Source: Pontibacter coccineus (GTDB lineage: Bacteria > Bacteroidota > Bacteroidia > Cytophagales > Hymenobacteraceae). From it: a stretch of 64,000 nucleotides of DNA. This document shows positions 1 to 11,509 of the stretch, piece by piece. Position 1 is the stretch's first letter, and every line of letters starts with the position of its first letter. The translations under genes and the position numbers were made by a program. The notes beneath the pieces are model-generated. The model made no database searches and was not told the origin of the DNA. It saw only the letters and a program-made list of their open reading frames with translations. The DNA lies in the NCBI RefSeq assembly GCF_030546575.1, contig NZ_JAUOTN010000001.1:372001-436000 (forward strand), written 5' to 3'.

Positions 1-151
1 GACTATCACCCTCAGCGATAACGGGCCTGGCAGGGCGTTTCAGGGGCATGCTGCAACTTAAAAATTGCATTATCGTTGCTTGTTACATATTCAGCCTCTG
101 CGATATACCCAGCTTTTTGGAGTAGTCAGGGAGGCTTAAAAAGATAAAACA

Positions 152-1618
<1,467 letters not shown>

Positions 1619-1634
1619 GTATAACCAATGTATG

Positions 1635-1674
1635 CAAAAAGCCCTGCCTCCAGCATAGGAAGCAGGGCTTTTTG
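1635..1674. terminator. Bidirectional intrinsic terminator
   Basis: A 12-bp near-perfect inverted repeat (AAAAAGCCCTGC at 1636 onward and GCAGGGCTTTTT ending near 1673) has A-runs on one side and T-runs on the other. It lies between the convergent M48 peptidase and GH13 amylase genes and can stop transcription from both. Confidence 0.85.
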
Positions 1675-1702
1675 CTTTGAGCTATACCTGTCAGAGCGAC
1701 GC

Positions 1703-4522
1703 CTATTCGTTTGCCTTGAGCAGTTTGTGCACCGACTTCTTTCCTCCCTGCTCTACCTGCAGGTAGTAAATACCGGCAGGCACCCGCTGTAATCGGAGCT
1801 GCTCCTGGTGATTTTGCTGGTGTTTGAGAAAACGAACCTGTTGCAACTGGCGTCCGGTCATATCGACCAGCTGCAGCAGTACCGGACCGCGGTATTCGCC
1901 TTCCAGGTGCAGCACGGTGGCCTCCTGCATTGGGTTCGGGTATACGCTCACGCCTCTTTCGGCTAGTTCCTCCTCCGCTGAGAGCACCAGTCCCTGCCAG
2001 GGCACCAGACCAGCTTGTGGTGTTTTGAGCTTTTTGGTGGTGTAGAGGTGAAATTCGCCCGGCTGCAGCTCCATTGCCTGACCTGGGTCCTCGATGTTGT
2101 TTTCCCTGCCCGTAAAGTAATCGTACCATACCCCGGTGCTTGGGAAATTGGCGTTCACCTGCTGCGCCCGCACATCAAAATTCCCGAGTATGAACACATC
2201 CATGTCTTCATGAAAAAGGAAGATGCGCTTTACCTGGCCATTTAGCTGGAGGTCGAAATCGTTGGTTGTGAAAGCCGGTTCGTTTAGTTTGAGCTTGATC
2301 AGTTCGGCATATACCTGATACAACTTCTGCCGGTCAGGCTGCTGCTGGTACTCCCAACGGATCGGTTTCTGGCCGGTGCGGCCGTTCTGGTCGATCGACA
2401 CATCATACCCCAGCTCTCCGAACTGCCAGATCAACTTTGGACCAGGTATAGGCAGGAAGAAGGCGGCAGCCAGTTTGGCGCGGTCGAGGGCGGTGGCCAG
2501 CGTACGCGTGTTGTAGCTGCCGTTACGGTTGCCGTTGGTGAGCACATCATACAGCAGGCGCTCTTCATCGTGGCTTTCCATGTACCCGATCAGGTATGGG
2601 TTTTCCCAGGTACGGTTTTTATAGGAGATCCCCTGCGGATTGGCCAGCATGCCTTTGGCCATGCTGCGATAGTCGTGGTTATGGTTGCCCCAGAACAGCA
2701 TGCCGTAATTAGATAGTTCTTTTTCTTCCTGGTTGTCGGCAAAGTGCTCCAGTATCACATAGGCCGATTCGTCGTAGCTTCTGATCTCGTCGTAAATGCG
2801 CTTCCAGGTGGCAACGCGGCCGGCATCATAGGCACTCCAGGCGCCCACATTCTCGCCGGTGTTTTTCTGTGTGAAGCCTTTGGAAAGGTCATAGCGGTAG
2901 CCGTCAATGTTATACTCTTCCAGCCAATGGCGGCTCGCGCGCGCGACAAGAGCCTTAGTAGACTCGCTCTCGTGGTTAAAGTCGAAGAAGACGCTGAAAG
3001 GGTGTGTAGCCCGCTGGTTGAAGAACGGGTTGTTGGCCGCCGGTTGATTGCCATCCCAGTACATTTTCACATAAGGGTATACATAGTCCGCCTGGTTGAG
3101 CACAATATCCAGGATGACGGCGATACCCATTTCGTGCGCCTTGTCTATAAAGGCTTTCAGGTCGTTTTTGGTACCGTAGGCTTTGTCGGGCGCAAAAAAG
3201 AAGATCGGGTTGTAGCCCCATGAGTCGTTGCCGGAGAACTCCATGACCGGCATCAGCTCAATGGCATTCACGCCGAGGCGCTTCAGGTAGGTGAGCGTAT
3301 CGGCCAGCACCTTGTAATTGCGGGCCTCGATGAAATCGCGCACGTGCAGTTCGTAGATCACCAGGTTCTCCGGGTCCGGCCTTTCGAAGTCGGTCACTTT
3401 CCAGGTATAGGCGGGCTGATTCGTCTGCAGGATAGACACGATTCCTGTCGCACCCTGCGGATAGGCTTTCAGATTAGGGTAGGTGCTGGCCGGTATGTAC
3501 TGGTCCATGCCCGGGTCGAGGATCTTCTCGGTGTAGGGATCCGCCACGGCCAGCGTGCCATCCACCAGGTACTGGTAGGCCACCTCCTGCCCCGCCGGCA
3601 GGTTGTTCAGCTCGATCCAGTAGCGGTTGCCGTCAGGCGTGCGTTTCATCAGGTATTCCGGTGCGCTCTGCCAGTTGTTAAACTCCCCAATGGCGTACAC
3701 GAATTGCTTGTGCGGCGCAAAGAGCACCAGGGTGGCCGTGGTGGCGCCGGTATAGTTCACGCCATCGCGTATACCTGCCGGAAGCTCTGCCACCACCGGT
3801 TGCGGCCTCACCCGAAAGGTGAAGGTTTGGGTAATGTTTTCGGTGCCGCGTTTCGCTTCGATTGTGACGGAGCGCAGCACACCCTGCTGGTTGCCGGCAT
3901 TCACGCTGGTCTGTACCTGATCGGTGTTGGTGGCGCTGTACACTACGGTATTGTCCAGCTTCACCGTGACATCGGCTTTGGCTGAAATGGTAGCCCGCAC
4001 AGGTATAGCACTGTTGGCCGCCACGAAAAAATTCTGCTGCTCGGGTTCCTGCAGGGCTATTTGCAGACTGCCGTCGTAGATTTTGATAACAAAGTCTTCG
4101 GTCTGGGCCGAACCGCTGCCATTTTTGAGCAGCAGGCCCAGTTTGTCGATGGTCTGCCCGGCCGGCACCCCAAAGTAAGTGCGTGGCGTGAGTTTGATCT
4201 GCCAGCGGTCGTTGCCCAGCGCGGTCATCTTGCCCGGATTGAATGGCTGGTTGAAACTCGTCTGCCCGGCCGGCTGGTACTGGAAAGCATTGGGATTGCC
4301 TGCAACGCCCGCGCCCGACCACAGGTATACATCGTCGGTTTTGCCCAGCAGTCCGGCGGCGCGCCCGTCCTTGGCCTGCTTTACATCGATGATGATGGTG
4401 ATTTCCTGATCGCCGTTAGGGAACTCAGGTATAGTTTGAACTGCCTGCGCCTTTGCCTGCCAGGCTAAACCTGCCAGGAAAACAAAAAGCACCAGCAACC
4501 GGTTGAGGTATTTGTTGGCCAT
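1703..4522 (-). CDS. T9SS-secreted GH13 alpha-amylase/pullulanase-like enzyme
   Basis: Secreted alpha-glucan hydrolase. A Sec signal peptide (residues 1-25) leads to an N-terminal beta-rich starch-binding-like region (30-240), a CBM48/E-set domain (260-345, with GEFNNW) and a GH13 barrel (385-780). The catalytic triad is visible: nucleophile Asp545 (GYRYD), acid/base Glu592 (LEHFAD), transition-state Asp652 (ESHDEE). Conserved region I reads DIVLNQ (472-477), so the His usual at the end of this motif is Gln. The last 80 residues (from VSVYPNP, about 859) are a type IX secretion sorting domain, so the enzyme should be exported and anchored or released by T9SS. It diverges from the ECF sigma gene of the same locus and probably makes the first cuts in extracellular starch or glycogen. 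Confidence 0.92.
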   Translation of the reverse strand: MANKYLNRLLVLFVFLAGLAWQAKAQAVQTIPEFPNGDQEITIIIDVKQAKDGRAAGLLGKTDDVYLWSGAGVAGNPNAFQYQPAGQTSFNQPFNPGKMTALGNDRWQIKLTPRTYFGVPAGQTIDKLGLLLKNGSGSAQTEDFVIKIYDGSLQIALQEPEQQNFFVAANSAIPVRATISAKADVTVKLDNTVVYSATNTDQVQTSVNAGNQQGVLRSVTIEAKRGTENITQTFTFRVRPQPVVAELPAGIRDGVNYTGATTATLVLFAPHKQFVYAIGEFNNWQSAPEYLMKRTPDGNRYWIELNNLPAGQEVAYQYLVDGTLAVADPYTEKILDPGMDQYIPASTYPNLKAYPQGATGIVSILQTNQPAYTWKVTDFERPDPENLVIYELHVRDFIEARNYKVLADTLTYLKRLGVNAIELMPVMEFSGNDSWGYNPIFFFAPDKAYGTKNDLKAFIDKAHEMGIAVILDIVLNQADYVYPYVKMYWDGNQPAANNPFFNQRATHPFSVFFDFNHESESTKALVARASRHWLEEYNIDGYRYDLSKGFTQKNTGENVGAWSAYDAGRVATWKRIYDEIRSYDESAYVILEHFADNQEEKELSNYGMLFWGNHNHDYRSMAKGMLANPQGISYKNRTWENPYLIGYMESHDEERLLYDVLTNGNRNGSYNTRTLATALDRAKLAAAFFLPIPGPKLIWQFGELGYDVSIDQNGRTGQKPIRWEYQQQPDRQKLYQVYAELIKLKLNEPAFTTNDFDLQLNGQVKRIFLFHEDMDVFILGNFDVRAQQVNANFPSTGVWYDYFTGRENNIEDPGQAMELQPGEFHLYTTKKLKTPQAGLVPWQGLVLSAEEELAERGVSVYPNPMQEATVLHLEGEYRGPVLLQLVDMTGRQLQQVRFLKHQQNHQEQLRLQRVPAGIYYLQVEQGGKKSVHKLLKANE

Positions 4523-4633
4523 AATGTGAATATTGTAAATGAAAGGGAATCAGGGATAAAGTAGCAAGCAGGCAAATTTCTGTCTGTACAAACACGCACC
4601 CGCCAAGACAAATACGCCCGTGCTTTGAATTAC

Positions 4634-4645
4634 GTGTTATAACAC
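4634..4645. promoter_or_regulatory. 12-bp perfect palindrome, possible operator
   Basis: GTGTTATAACAC is a perfect 12-bp palindrome in the 209-bp gap between the divergent T9SS amylase and ECF sigma genes. Its position fits an operator for a dimeric regulator acting on one or both genes. The regulator cannot be named from sequence alone. Confidence 0.35.
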
Positions 4646-4731
4646 CAGATACGATTGTATATTTTTCAGAGCCTAAAGGTATGATATCCGATTAAATTCT
4701 AATATAATTGTTGTAATCCGTTTCGAAAACG

Positions 4732-5307
4732 GTGCAATCGCGCATGGACGAGCTGGAAGTTTGGGGCAGGTTTAAAGCAGGAAGCGAAGATGATTTTTCG
4801 CTGCTGTACCGTCATTTTGCTCCCATCATGCTGCGTTATGGCAACCGGATCACGTCTGACAAAGAGCTTATACGCGATTGTCTGCAACAGGTGTTTTTTT
4901 CGCTCTGGAAAAGCCGTGCCACAGTAGGCACCCCTGCCAGCGTGCAGCATTACCTGCTCAAAGCTATCCGCAACGAGCTCATCAAAAAAGGCAACCGCGC
5001 CAAACTGCACGAAGCCCTGCCCGAAAACTACCACTTTGAACTAGAGGACTCCCACGAGCAGACCCTGATCCAGCTGCAGACGGCCGAGCTGACGCGCCAG
5101 CGGATCACGGAGCTGCTCTCACAGCTTCCGGCCCGTCAGCGGGAAGTCATCTTCTTGAAATACTACGCCAACTTCAAGTACGATGAGATCGCCGCCATCA
5201 TGGACATCGGGCAGGACTCCGTGTACAAGACCACCTACAAAGCCATTGCCCGTCTGCAGCAACTGCTCCATAACAGCGCCCTCCTGCTCCTCACTCTCTT
5301 CTTTTAG
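4732..5307 (+). CDS. ECF-type RNA polymerase sigma factor
   Basis: Sigma-70 family ECF factor of about 190 residues. Region 2 is near the N-terminus (DFSLLYRHFAP, then RDCLQQVFFSLW) and region 4 is C-terminal (LPARQREVIFLKYY, then YDEIAAIMDI with a helix-turn-helix). The open frame can start at GTG 4732, but ATG 4744 (MDELEVWG) is equally plausible; no clear ribosome binding site decides, as is normal in Bacteroidota. It is followed by a FecR anti-sigma and an STN-domain SusC, the standard trans-envelope relay in which ligand binding to the transporter releases the sigma factor to transcribe the locus. Confidence 0.93.
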   Translation: MQSRMDELEVWGRFKAGSEDDFSLLYRHFAPIMLRYGNRITSDKELIRDCLQQVFFSLWKSRATVGTPASVQHYLLKAIRNELIKKGNRAKLHEALPENYHFELEDSHEQTLIQLQTAELTRQRITELLSQLPARQREVIFLKYYANFKYDEIAAIMDIGQDSVYKTTYKAIARLQQLLHNSALLLLTLFF

Positions 5308-5442
5308 CGAAAACCTATCCTGCTTACCCACAATATTTTAGCAAATCTTTTATTTTTTTCTTCCAACAGGAGGGATAATTTCTGAGGTTGTCGGCTATTG
5401 TAAATAGTATGTACCTATAAGCTGAAACCGCACAACAAACAG

Positions 5443-6486
5443 ATGCCTGACATGAACAACGCAACAGCCACTGCAGCTGAACTGGCAGCCGACCATGACT
5501 TTATACAATGGGTCAAATACCCTACGCGGGAAAGCACCATGTATTGGTCACAGTTTGCTGAGCAGTACCCCGAAAAGGCGCAGGAAATGGCGGAGGCACG
5601 CCGTTTGGTATTACTGCTGTCGCAGGAACAGGCTGAGGACCATAGCTCCGACGAAGATGCGGACCTGGTTTGGGAGCAACTGCAGGAAGCGATACAGCAG
5701 GACCGGGAGCACGGAAGGGATGACGGGCCCGTGTTCTCGCTCTGGGGGTACACCCGCAGAACCTGGCTGTCTGCAGCGGCCGTCATCATTCTGCTGCTTG
5801 CTACTTCCGCCCTCCTTTTCACCCGCCAAAGCGCCGAGCCGGTTACCTATGCCACCGCTTACGGAGAGAAGCGCATTATCCAACTTTCGGACAAATCCGT
5901 AATAGTACTTAACGCCAATTCAAGTATAACTATTCCTGAAAAATGGGAAAAGGATGAGCCCAGGACCGTTCAGTTGCGCGGCGAGGCTTTTTTCTCGGTA
6001 ACACAGCAGCCTAACAGACAGCAGTTTATCGTAAAAACCAGCAAAGGCACTGAAATAAACGTACTGGGGACGGAATTTAACGTATATGACCGCGGCCAGG
6101 AAGACCGGGTTGTGCTGGCAAACGGCAAAGTAAGGCTGAGCGCCACCCAAAACGGTAAAACCAGGCAACTGGAAATGCAGCCCGGCGACCTGGTAACAGT
6201 ATCTGCAGCAGGCGACCTTCGCCACCGCCGCGTTGACCCGGACCTATACACTGCCTGGCAGCATAACAAGGTATATTTTGACGACTACACCCTGCGTGAA
6301 GTAGGTGTGCTGATCGAGCAGCAGTATGGCTATAAAGTAGAATTCAGTGGCAAAGAGCTTTCCGGGCAGCGCATCACCGCCTTTCTGGAAGTAAAGAACC
6401 CCGAAGACATCCTGCACACACTGGCTGAGACCTTTGAACTCAAGATTACCCAACAAGAGAACACTATATACATTAGCTCATTATAA
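5443..6486 (+). CDS. FecR family anti-sigma factor
   Basis: Inner-membrane anti-sigma factor. An N-terminal cytoplasmic region (1-105, to hold the sigma factor) is followed by one membrane helix (about 108-127), a periplasmic FecR domain (about 135-230) and a C-terminal DUF4974 domain (about 275-345) that should contact the STN domain of the adjacent SusC. Length (347) is typical. It sits 135 bp after the ECF sigma gene and 17 bp before the SusC gene. Function is assigned from family architecture and gene order. Confidence 0.93.
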   Translation: MPDMNNATATAAELAADHDFIQWVKYPTRESTMYWSQFAEQYPEKAQEMAEARRLVLLLSQEQAEDHSSDEDADLVWEQLQEAIQQDREHGRDDGPVFSLWGYTRRTWLSAAAVIILLLATSALLFTRQSAEPVTYATAYGEKRIIQLSDKSVIVLNANSSITIPEKWEKDEPRTVQLRGEAFFSVTQQPNRQQFIVKTSKGTEINVLGTEFNVYDRGQEDRVVLANGKVRLSATQNGKTRQLEMQPGDLVTVSAAGDLRHRRVDPDLYTAWQHNKVYFDDYTLREVGVLIEQQYGYKVEFSGKELSGQRITAFLEVKNPEDILHTLAETFELKITQQENTIYISSL

Positions 6487-6503
6487 AAACTAACGCATAA
6501 TCC

Positions 6504-9500
6504 ATGTCAAATAAATCTACTAAGAGACTAGGGTCCTTTGGTTTGGCAGTAGCCCTGTGCTGCTTTCAGGTACCGGGGACCGCTCAGGGTTATCCGGGCC
6601 CGGGTCCGAACCTTGCAGTGAACCACACCTCCGGACAGGCCCTGACGGCCAAGTCCCTCAAGGATTTGCTCAACGATCTCAAAAACTCACACGGCATACA
6701 GTTCTCTTACCAGGCCAGCCTGGCTGACGATGTGCAGCTGATCGTGCCGGAGCCGAAAGGCGGCGTGCAGAACGTAGACGAATTCCTGGGCACCACCCTG
6801 GCTAGCAACAACCTGGCGTATAAAAAAGTAAGAGGCGTGTACATCATCTCGAAGGCACGCCCTGCCGCAGCCACCAACACCACCGTTGTAGCCAAGCCCC
6901 GCGCAGCGGTACAACAGGATGTAACCGTTAGCGGCCGCGTGCTGGACGAGAACGGCGAAACGCTGCCAGGCGTAACGGTGGTGCTGAAAGGTACGACCCG
7001 TGGTACGTCCACCAACGCAAACGGAGAGTTTACGCTGCCTGTGCCAGCTTCTGGTGGTACGCTTGTATTTTCATTCATCGGATATACCACGCAGGAGGTA
7101 GCCATCAACAACCAGGCAACTGTGAGTGTAACGATGCGCCCCGACGCGCAGGCGCTGCAGGAAGTGGTCGTGGTTGGTTATGGTACGCAGCGTAAATCCG
7201 ATATTTCGGGCGCTGTAACAGCGATCTCCTCCGAAGACTTCGTGCAGGGCCAGATCACCACGCCAGAGCAGTTGATACAGGGTAAAGTGGCCGGTGTTCA
7301 GATTACACCAAACGGTGGTGCGCCGGGCTCTGGTAGCCGCATCCGCATCCGTGGTGGTGGCTCCCTCAACGCCAGCAACGATCCGCTCATCGTGATCGAC
7401 GGTGTGCCGCTCGATAACTCAGGTGTATCAGGTGCAGCAAACCCACTCAACTTCCTCAACCCGAATGACATCGAGACTTTCAATATTCTGAAAGATGCTT
7501 CGGCAACTGCCATCTACGGTTCGCGCGCTTCAAACGGCGTGATCATCATCACGACCAAAAAAGGCACTGCCGGGCAGAAGCTCGCGGTGACGTTTACAAC
7601 ACAGCACTCGCTCTCCAAAGTGGGTGAAACAGTGGATGTGCTGGGTGCTGACGAGTTCCGCCGGGTAGTGAACGAGCAGGGTACGCCTTCGCAGATCGCA
7701 CTGCTCGGCAACGCCAACACCAACTGGCAGGATCAGATCTTTCAGACCGCTTATACCACAGACAACAACCTGAGCATAGGCGGCTCAGTGGGCAAACTGC
7801 CCTACCGCGTGTCGCTGGGCTACCTGAACCAGGACGGGGTGCTGCGCACTGGTAATTTTGAGCGTGGCTCCATTGGTGTCAACCTGAACCCAAGCTTCCT
7901 CGATGACCACCTGACCGTTAACCTGAACTACAAAGGAGCAATCACCGACAGTAAATTTGCTGACGTGGGCGCCATTGGGGCGGCCGTTGCCATGGACCCG
8001 ACACAGCCTGTGATGTCTGGCAGCGACGCGTTTGGCGGCTACTTCCAGTGGCTGGATGCCAACGGACGCTACAACCCGCTGGCTACACGCAACCCGGTAA
8101 GTATGTTGGAGCAGCGCGACGACCGCGGCGAGGTGAAACGCCACATCGGTAACGTGCAGTTCGACTACAAACTTCATTTCCTGCCCGACCTGAGAGCCAA
8201 CCTCAATCTGGGTTTTGACCGCTCCAACAGCAACGGCACCACTTTCTACCCGGCCGCCTTTGCGCCCGAGGCGCCAAACAACGGCAGAAGAACCCAGTTC
8301 GAGCAGGAGAAGAAAAACAGCCTGGTTGACTTCTACCTGAACTATGTGAAAGACCTGACCGGCATTAACAGCCGCGTCGACGCGACAGCCGGTTACTCCT
8401 TCCAGGAGTTTGAGAACGAGAGTCCGCAGTTTATACCAGCTGACGCAGAGGGCACGCCGCTGAGCGACCTGGAGCCAGGGCTTCCTACAAACGATTTCTA
8501 CCGCCTGCGCTCTTACTTTGGCCGATTGAACTACGTGCTCCTCGACCGCTATATCCTGACAGCTACCGTGCGCCGTGACGGTACATCACGCTTTAGTGAT
8601 GACGTTCGCTGGGGCACATTCCCGGCGCTGGCACTGGCCTGGAGAATCAACGAAGAGGCATTCCTGAAAAACTCACCGACTGTATCTGAATTGAAGCTCC
8701 GCTTGGGCGTAGGTGTTACAGGGCAGCAGGATATCGGTCCTTTCTTCCCGTACCTGGCACGCTATACCATTAGCGACAACACAGCGCAATACCAGTTTGG
8801 CAACCAGTTCTACAACCTGCTCCGTCCGGAGGGTTATGATGCCGGTATTAAGTGGGAGGAAACAACCACCTACAACGCAGGTATAGACTTTGGCTTTGCC
8901 AATAACCGAGTGAATGGTAGCCTCGACTACTTCTTCAAAGACACCCGCGACCTGCTGGCCCTCGTATCGGTTCCTGCGGGCACCAACTTGGTAAATGAGC
9001 TGATCACAAACGTGGGCAACCTGGAGACAAGAGGACTGGAAGCAGCCCTGAACTACGTGGCCATCAGCAACGAAAAGCTGACCTGGAGCATTGGGGTCAA
9101 CGGCACATACCAGAAGCGCGAGATCACCAATTTAAGCAAGGTCGAAGATCCTGACTTTGAAGGCTACCCGGTTGGCACCATTGCCGGTGGCGTGGGTAAC
9201 AACATCCAGATCAGAACGGTTGGCTATGCGCCGGATGTGTTCTATGTCTACAAGCAGGTGTATGATGAGCAGGGCAAGCCGATCGAAGGCCTGTATGCTG
9301 ACCTGAACAAAGACGGTGTGATCAGTGAAGCTGACCGCTACCGCTACAAGAAGCCGGAGCCGGATTTCTTCCTGGGCTTTAACTCTAACCTGACTTACGG
9401 CAACTTTGATTTCGGCTTTGTGATGCGCGGCAGCGTGGGCAACTACATGTATAACAACATATACTCAAACAACGGTGCCTACCGCTCATTCATGTTCCCG

Positions 9501-9797
9501 GGCTACCTTACCAACGTGTCGCCCAACGTGCTGGAGACCAACTTCATGAACTACCAACTGTTCTCTGACTACTACATGGAGAACGCTTCATTCCTGCGTA
9601 TGGAGAACATCAACTTCGGTTACAATGTGGGTGGTATCTTCAACGAGAAAGCGAACCTACGCCTGAATGCCAACATCCAGAACCTGTTTGTAATCACGAA
9701 ATACAACGGTCTTGATCCTGAGATTGCCAGCGGTATAGACAATAATTTTTACCCGAGGCCGCGTGTTTATACCTTAGGTCTGACAGTTAATCTTTAA
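6504..9797 (+). CDS. SusC/RagA TonB-dependent transporter with STN signalling domain
   Basis: Outer-membrane TonB-dependent transporter of 1097 residues, at the long end for SusC because of an extra N-terminal domain. Order: signal peptide (1-28), STN domain (about 50-118), CarboxypepD_reg-like domain (about 141-212), the characteristic VVVVGYGTQ segment (221-229), plug, then a 22-strand barrel ending in an aromatic/hydrophobic C-terminus. The STN domain is what allows such a receptor to signal to a FecR anti-sigma, and FecR is the gene just upstream. It is 11 bp from the SusD gene. With two GH13 enzymes in the locus, maltooligosaccharides are the likely cargo. Confidence 0.95.
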   Translation: MSNKSTKRLGSFGLAVALCCFQVPGTAQGYPGPGPNLAVNHTSGQALTAKSLKDLLNDLKNSHGIQFSYQASLADDVQLIVPEPKGGVQNVDEFLGTTLASNNLAYKKVRGVYIISKARPAAATNTTVVAKPRAAVQQDVTVSGRVLDENGETLPGVTVVLKGTTRGTSTNANGEFTLPVPASGGTLVFSFIGYTTQEVAINNQATVSVTMRPDAQALQEVVVVGYGTQRKSDISGAVTAISSEDFVQGQITTPEQLIQGKVAGVQITPNGGAPGSGSRIRIRGGGSLNASNDPLIVIDGVPLDNSGVSGAANPLNFLNPNDIETFNILKDASATAIYGSRASNGVIIITTKKGTAGQKLAVTFTTQHSLSKVGETVDVLGADEFRRVVNEQGTPSQIALLGNANTNWQDQIFQTAYTTDNNLSIGGSVGKLPYRVSLGYLNQDGVLRTGNFERGSIGVNLNPSFLDDHLTVNLNYKGAITDSKFADVGAIGAAVAMDPTQPVMSGSDAFGGYFQWLDANGRYNPLATRNPVSMLEQRDDRGEVKRHIGNVQFDYKLHFLPDLRANLNLGFDRSNSNGTTFYPAAFAPEAPNNGRRTQFEQEKKNSLVDFYLNYVKDLTGINSRVDATAGYSFQEFENESPQFIPADAEGTPLSDLEPGLPTNDFYRLRSYFGRLNYVLLDRYILTATVRRDGTSRFSDDVRWGTFPALALAWRINEEAFLKNSPTVSELKLRLGVGVTGQQDIGPFFPYLARYTISDNTAQYQFGNQFYNLLRPEGYDAGIKWEETTTYNAGIDFGFANNRVNGSLDYFFKDTRDLLALVSVPAGTNLVNELITNVGNLETRGLEAALNYVAISNEKLTWSIGVNGTYQKREITNLSKVEDPDFEGYPVGTIAGGVGNNIQIRTVGYAPDVFYVYKQVYDEQGKPIEGLYADLNKDGVISEADRYRYKKPEPDFFLGFNSNLTYGNFDFGFVMRGSVGNYMYNNIYSNNGAYRSFMFPGYLTNVSPNVLETNFMNYQLFSDYYMENASFLRMENINFGYNVGGIFNEKANLRLNANIQNLFVITKYNGLDPEIASGIDNNFYPRPRVYTLGLTVNL

Positions 9798-9808
9798 TTC
9801 ATCCCATC

Positions 9809-11434
9809 ATGAGAACTCTGAATTTCAGAAATATAAGAAACATAGCACTGGCAGGCGTTATTTCCCTGTCTGCAGCCTCCTGTGACCACGACCTGGACAT
9901 AGAGCCGAAGTACGATGTGGTGTCGGCCAACGTATACCGTGACTTCGGCAACTACAAGAGCATCCTGGCCAAAATGTACGCCGGCTATGCCGTGACAGGT
10001 CAGCAGGGTCCTGCAGGTCGACCCGACATCAGCGGCATCGACGAAGGTTTCTCGAACTACCTGCGCCAGTATTGGCAGGCACAGGAGTTGCCGACCGACG
10101 AGGCGATCATCGCCTGGAACGACGGCAACCTGCGTGACCTGCATGACATGGACTGGACTCCGGGCAACGAATTCTTGCGTGCGCTTTACAACCGGATCTT
10201 CTACCAGGTGTCGCTCACAAACGAGTTCATCCGCGAAACACAGGACGGCCTGCTGAGCGAGCGTGGCATCACGGGAGCCAACCTGGAAGAAGCCAAGCGT
10301 TTCCGGGCCGAGGCTCGTTTCCTGCGCGCCCTGAGTTACTGGCATGCGCTTGACCTGTATGGCAACGTGCCTTTTGTGACAGAAGAAGACCGGGTAGGCT
10401 CTTTCTTACCGGAGCAAACTACTCGCACCGAACTGTTCAGCTATGTGGAGAGCGAACTGCTGGCCATCGAAAATGAGCTGGGTGAGCCGGGCTTCGAGTA
10501 CGGAAGGGCTGATAAGGCTGCCGCCTGGACGCTGCTTGCCAAGCTATACCTAAACGCGGAGGTATACACCGGCCAGGGCCGATACGCCGATGCCGTGACC
10601 TACTCACGCAAAGTAATTGACTCAGGACGTTTCCAATTGGAGGCAGAGTACAGTCATCTATTCCTGGCCGATAACCATACCACAAGCGAGATCATATTCC
10701 CGATCACCTTTGATGGGATGCGAACCACTACCTGGGGTGGAATGACTTACCTGGTGCACGCTCCGGTGGGAGGCAGCATGGACGCAGCTGCCTTTGGCAT
10801 CAACGGTGGCTGGGGTGGTCTACGCACTACCAAAAACATTGTGGAGCTTTTCCCAAGTACCAATGCAACCCCGGATGAGCGTGCCATGTTCCATACCGAC
10901 GGACAGAGCCTCGAGATTGCCGATATCTTCACCTTTACGGAAGGCTACCCGATCACGAAATATAAGAACGTGAACAGAGCGGGTCAGGCGGGTTCTGATC
11001 CAAGCGGTAACCACCCGGACACAGACTTCCCGATGTTCCGACTGGCTGACGTGTACCTGATGTATGCGGAGGCGGTGCTGCGCGGTGGAGGTGGTTCTGT
11101 CGCTGATGCGCTGGGCTACGTGAACCAACTGCGCCGACGTGCCTACTCCAATGCAGCAGGTACTATGCGAGACAACGGAGGTGCGATCAACCAGGGACAG
11201 CTTACGCTTGACTTCATTATCAACGAGCGTGCGCGCGAGCTGAAATGGGAAGGCCACCGCAGAACAGACCTGATCCGCTTCAACAGGTTTACATCGGCTA
11301 CCTATGTATGGCCGTGGAAAGGTGGGGTTCCGGAGGGCAGAGGTGTGGAGGAATTCCGCAGACTGTACCCGATCCCAAGCACAGACCTGACCGCCAACCC
11401 GAACCTGACGCAGAACCCGGGCTATACGCGATAA
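9809..11434 (+). CDS. SusD/RagB glycan-binding lipoprotein
   Basis: Surface lipoprotein that caps the adjacent SusC barrel and captures substrate. The lipobox ends at Cys25 (SAASC). The TPR-rich SusD fold is indicated by RFRAEARFLRALSYWHALDLYGNVP (seen in part around residues 168-190) and by the C-terminal block with ELKWEGHRRTDLIRFNRF. Length (541) is normal. Starts 11 bp after SusC and so is cotranscribed with it. Confidence 0.95.
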   Translation: MRTLNFRNIRNIALAGVISLSAASCDHDLDIEPKYDVVSANVYRDFGNYKSILAKMYAGYAVTGQQGPAGRPDISGIDEGFSNYLRQYWQAQELPTDEAIIAWNDGNLRDLHDMDWTPGNEFLRALYNRIFYQVSLTNEFIRETQDGLLSERGITGANLEEAKRFRAEARFLRALSYWHALDLYGNVPFVTEEDRVGSFLPEQTTRTELFSYVESELLAIENELGEPGFEYGRADKAAAWTLLAKLYLNAEVYTGQGRYADAVTYSRKVIDSGRFQLEAEYSHLFLADNHTTSEIIFPITFDGMRTTTWGGMTYLVHAPVGGSMDAAAFGINGGWGGLRTTKNIVELFPSTNATPDERAMFHTDGQSLEIADIFTFTEGYPITKYKNVNRAGQAGSDPSGNHPDTDFPMFRLADVYLMYAEAVLRGGGGSVADALGYVNQLRRRAYSNAAGTMRDNGGAINQGQLTLDFIINERARELKWEGHRRTDLIRFNRFTSATYVWPWKGGVPEGRGVEEFRRLYPIPSTDLTANPNLTQNPGYTR

Positions 11435-11444
11435 TCTGAAAAAA

Positions 11445-11478
11445 CCGGAAGCCGGCTGCATTAGTAGTAGGCTTCCGG
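11445..11478 (+). promoter_or_regulatory. Intercistronic hairpin between susD- and susE-like genes
   Basis: A perfect 9-bp inverted repeat (CCGGAAGCC and GGCTTCCGG, 16-nt loop) without a T-run lies in the 60-bp gap. Such hairpins commonly lower or stabilise expression between the SusCD pair and downstream lipoprotein genes. That role is inferred; the repeat is directly seen. Confidence 0.5.
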
Positions 11479-11509
11479 GTAGATAAATCACATTTTGAAA
11501 TCATCAAAT

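Noticed and set aside
1-151. End of an upstream gene at the window edge
   Set aside because: Two short frames are open from base 1, and nothing decides between them or shows either is coding.
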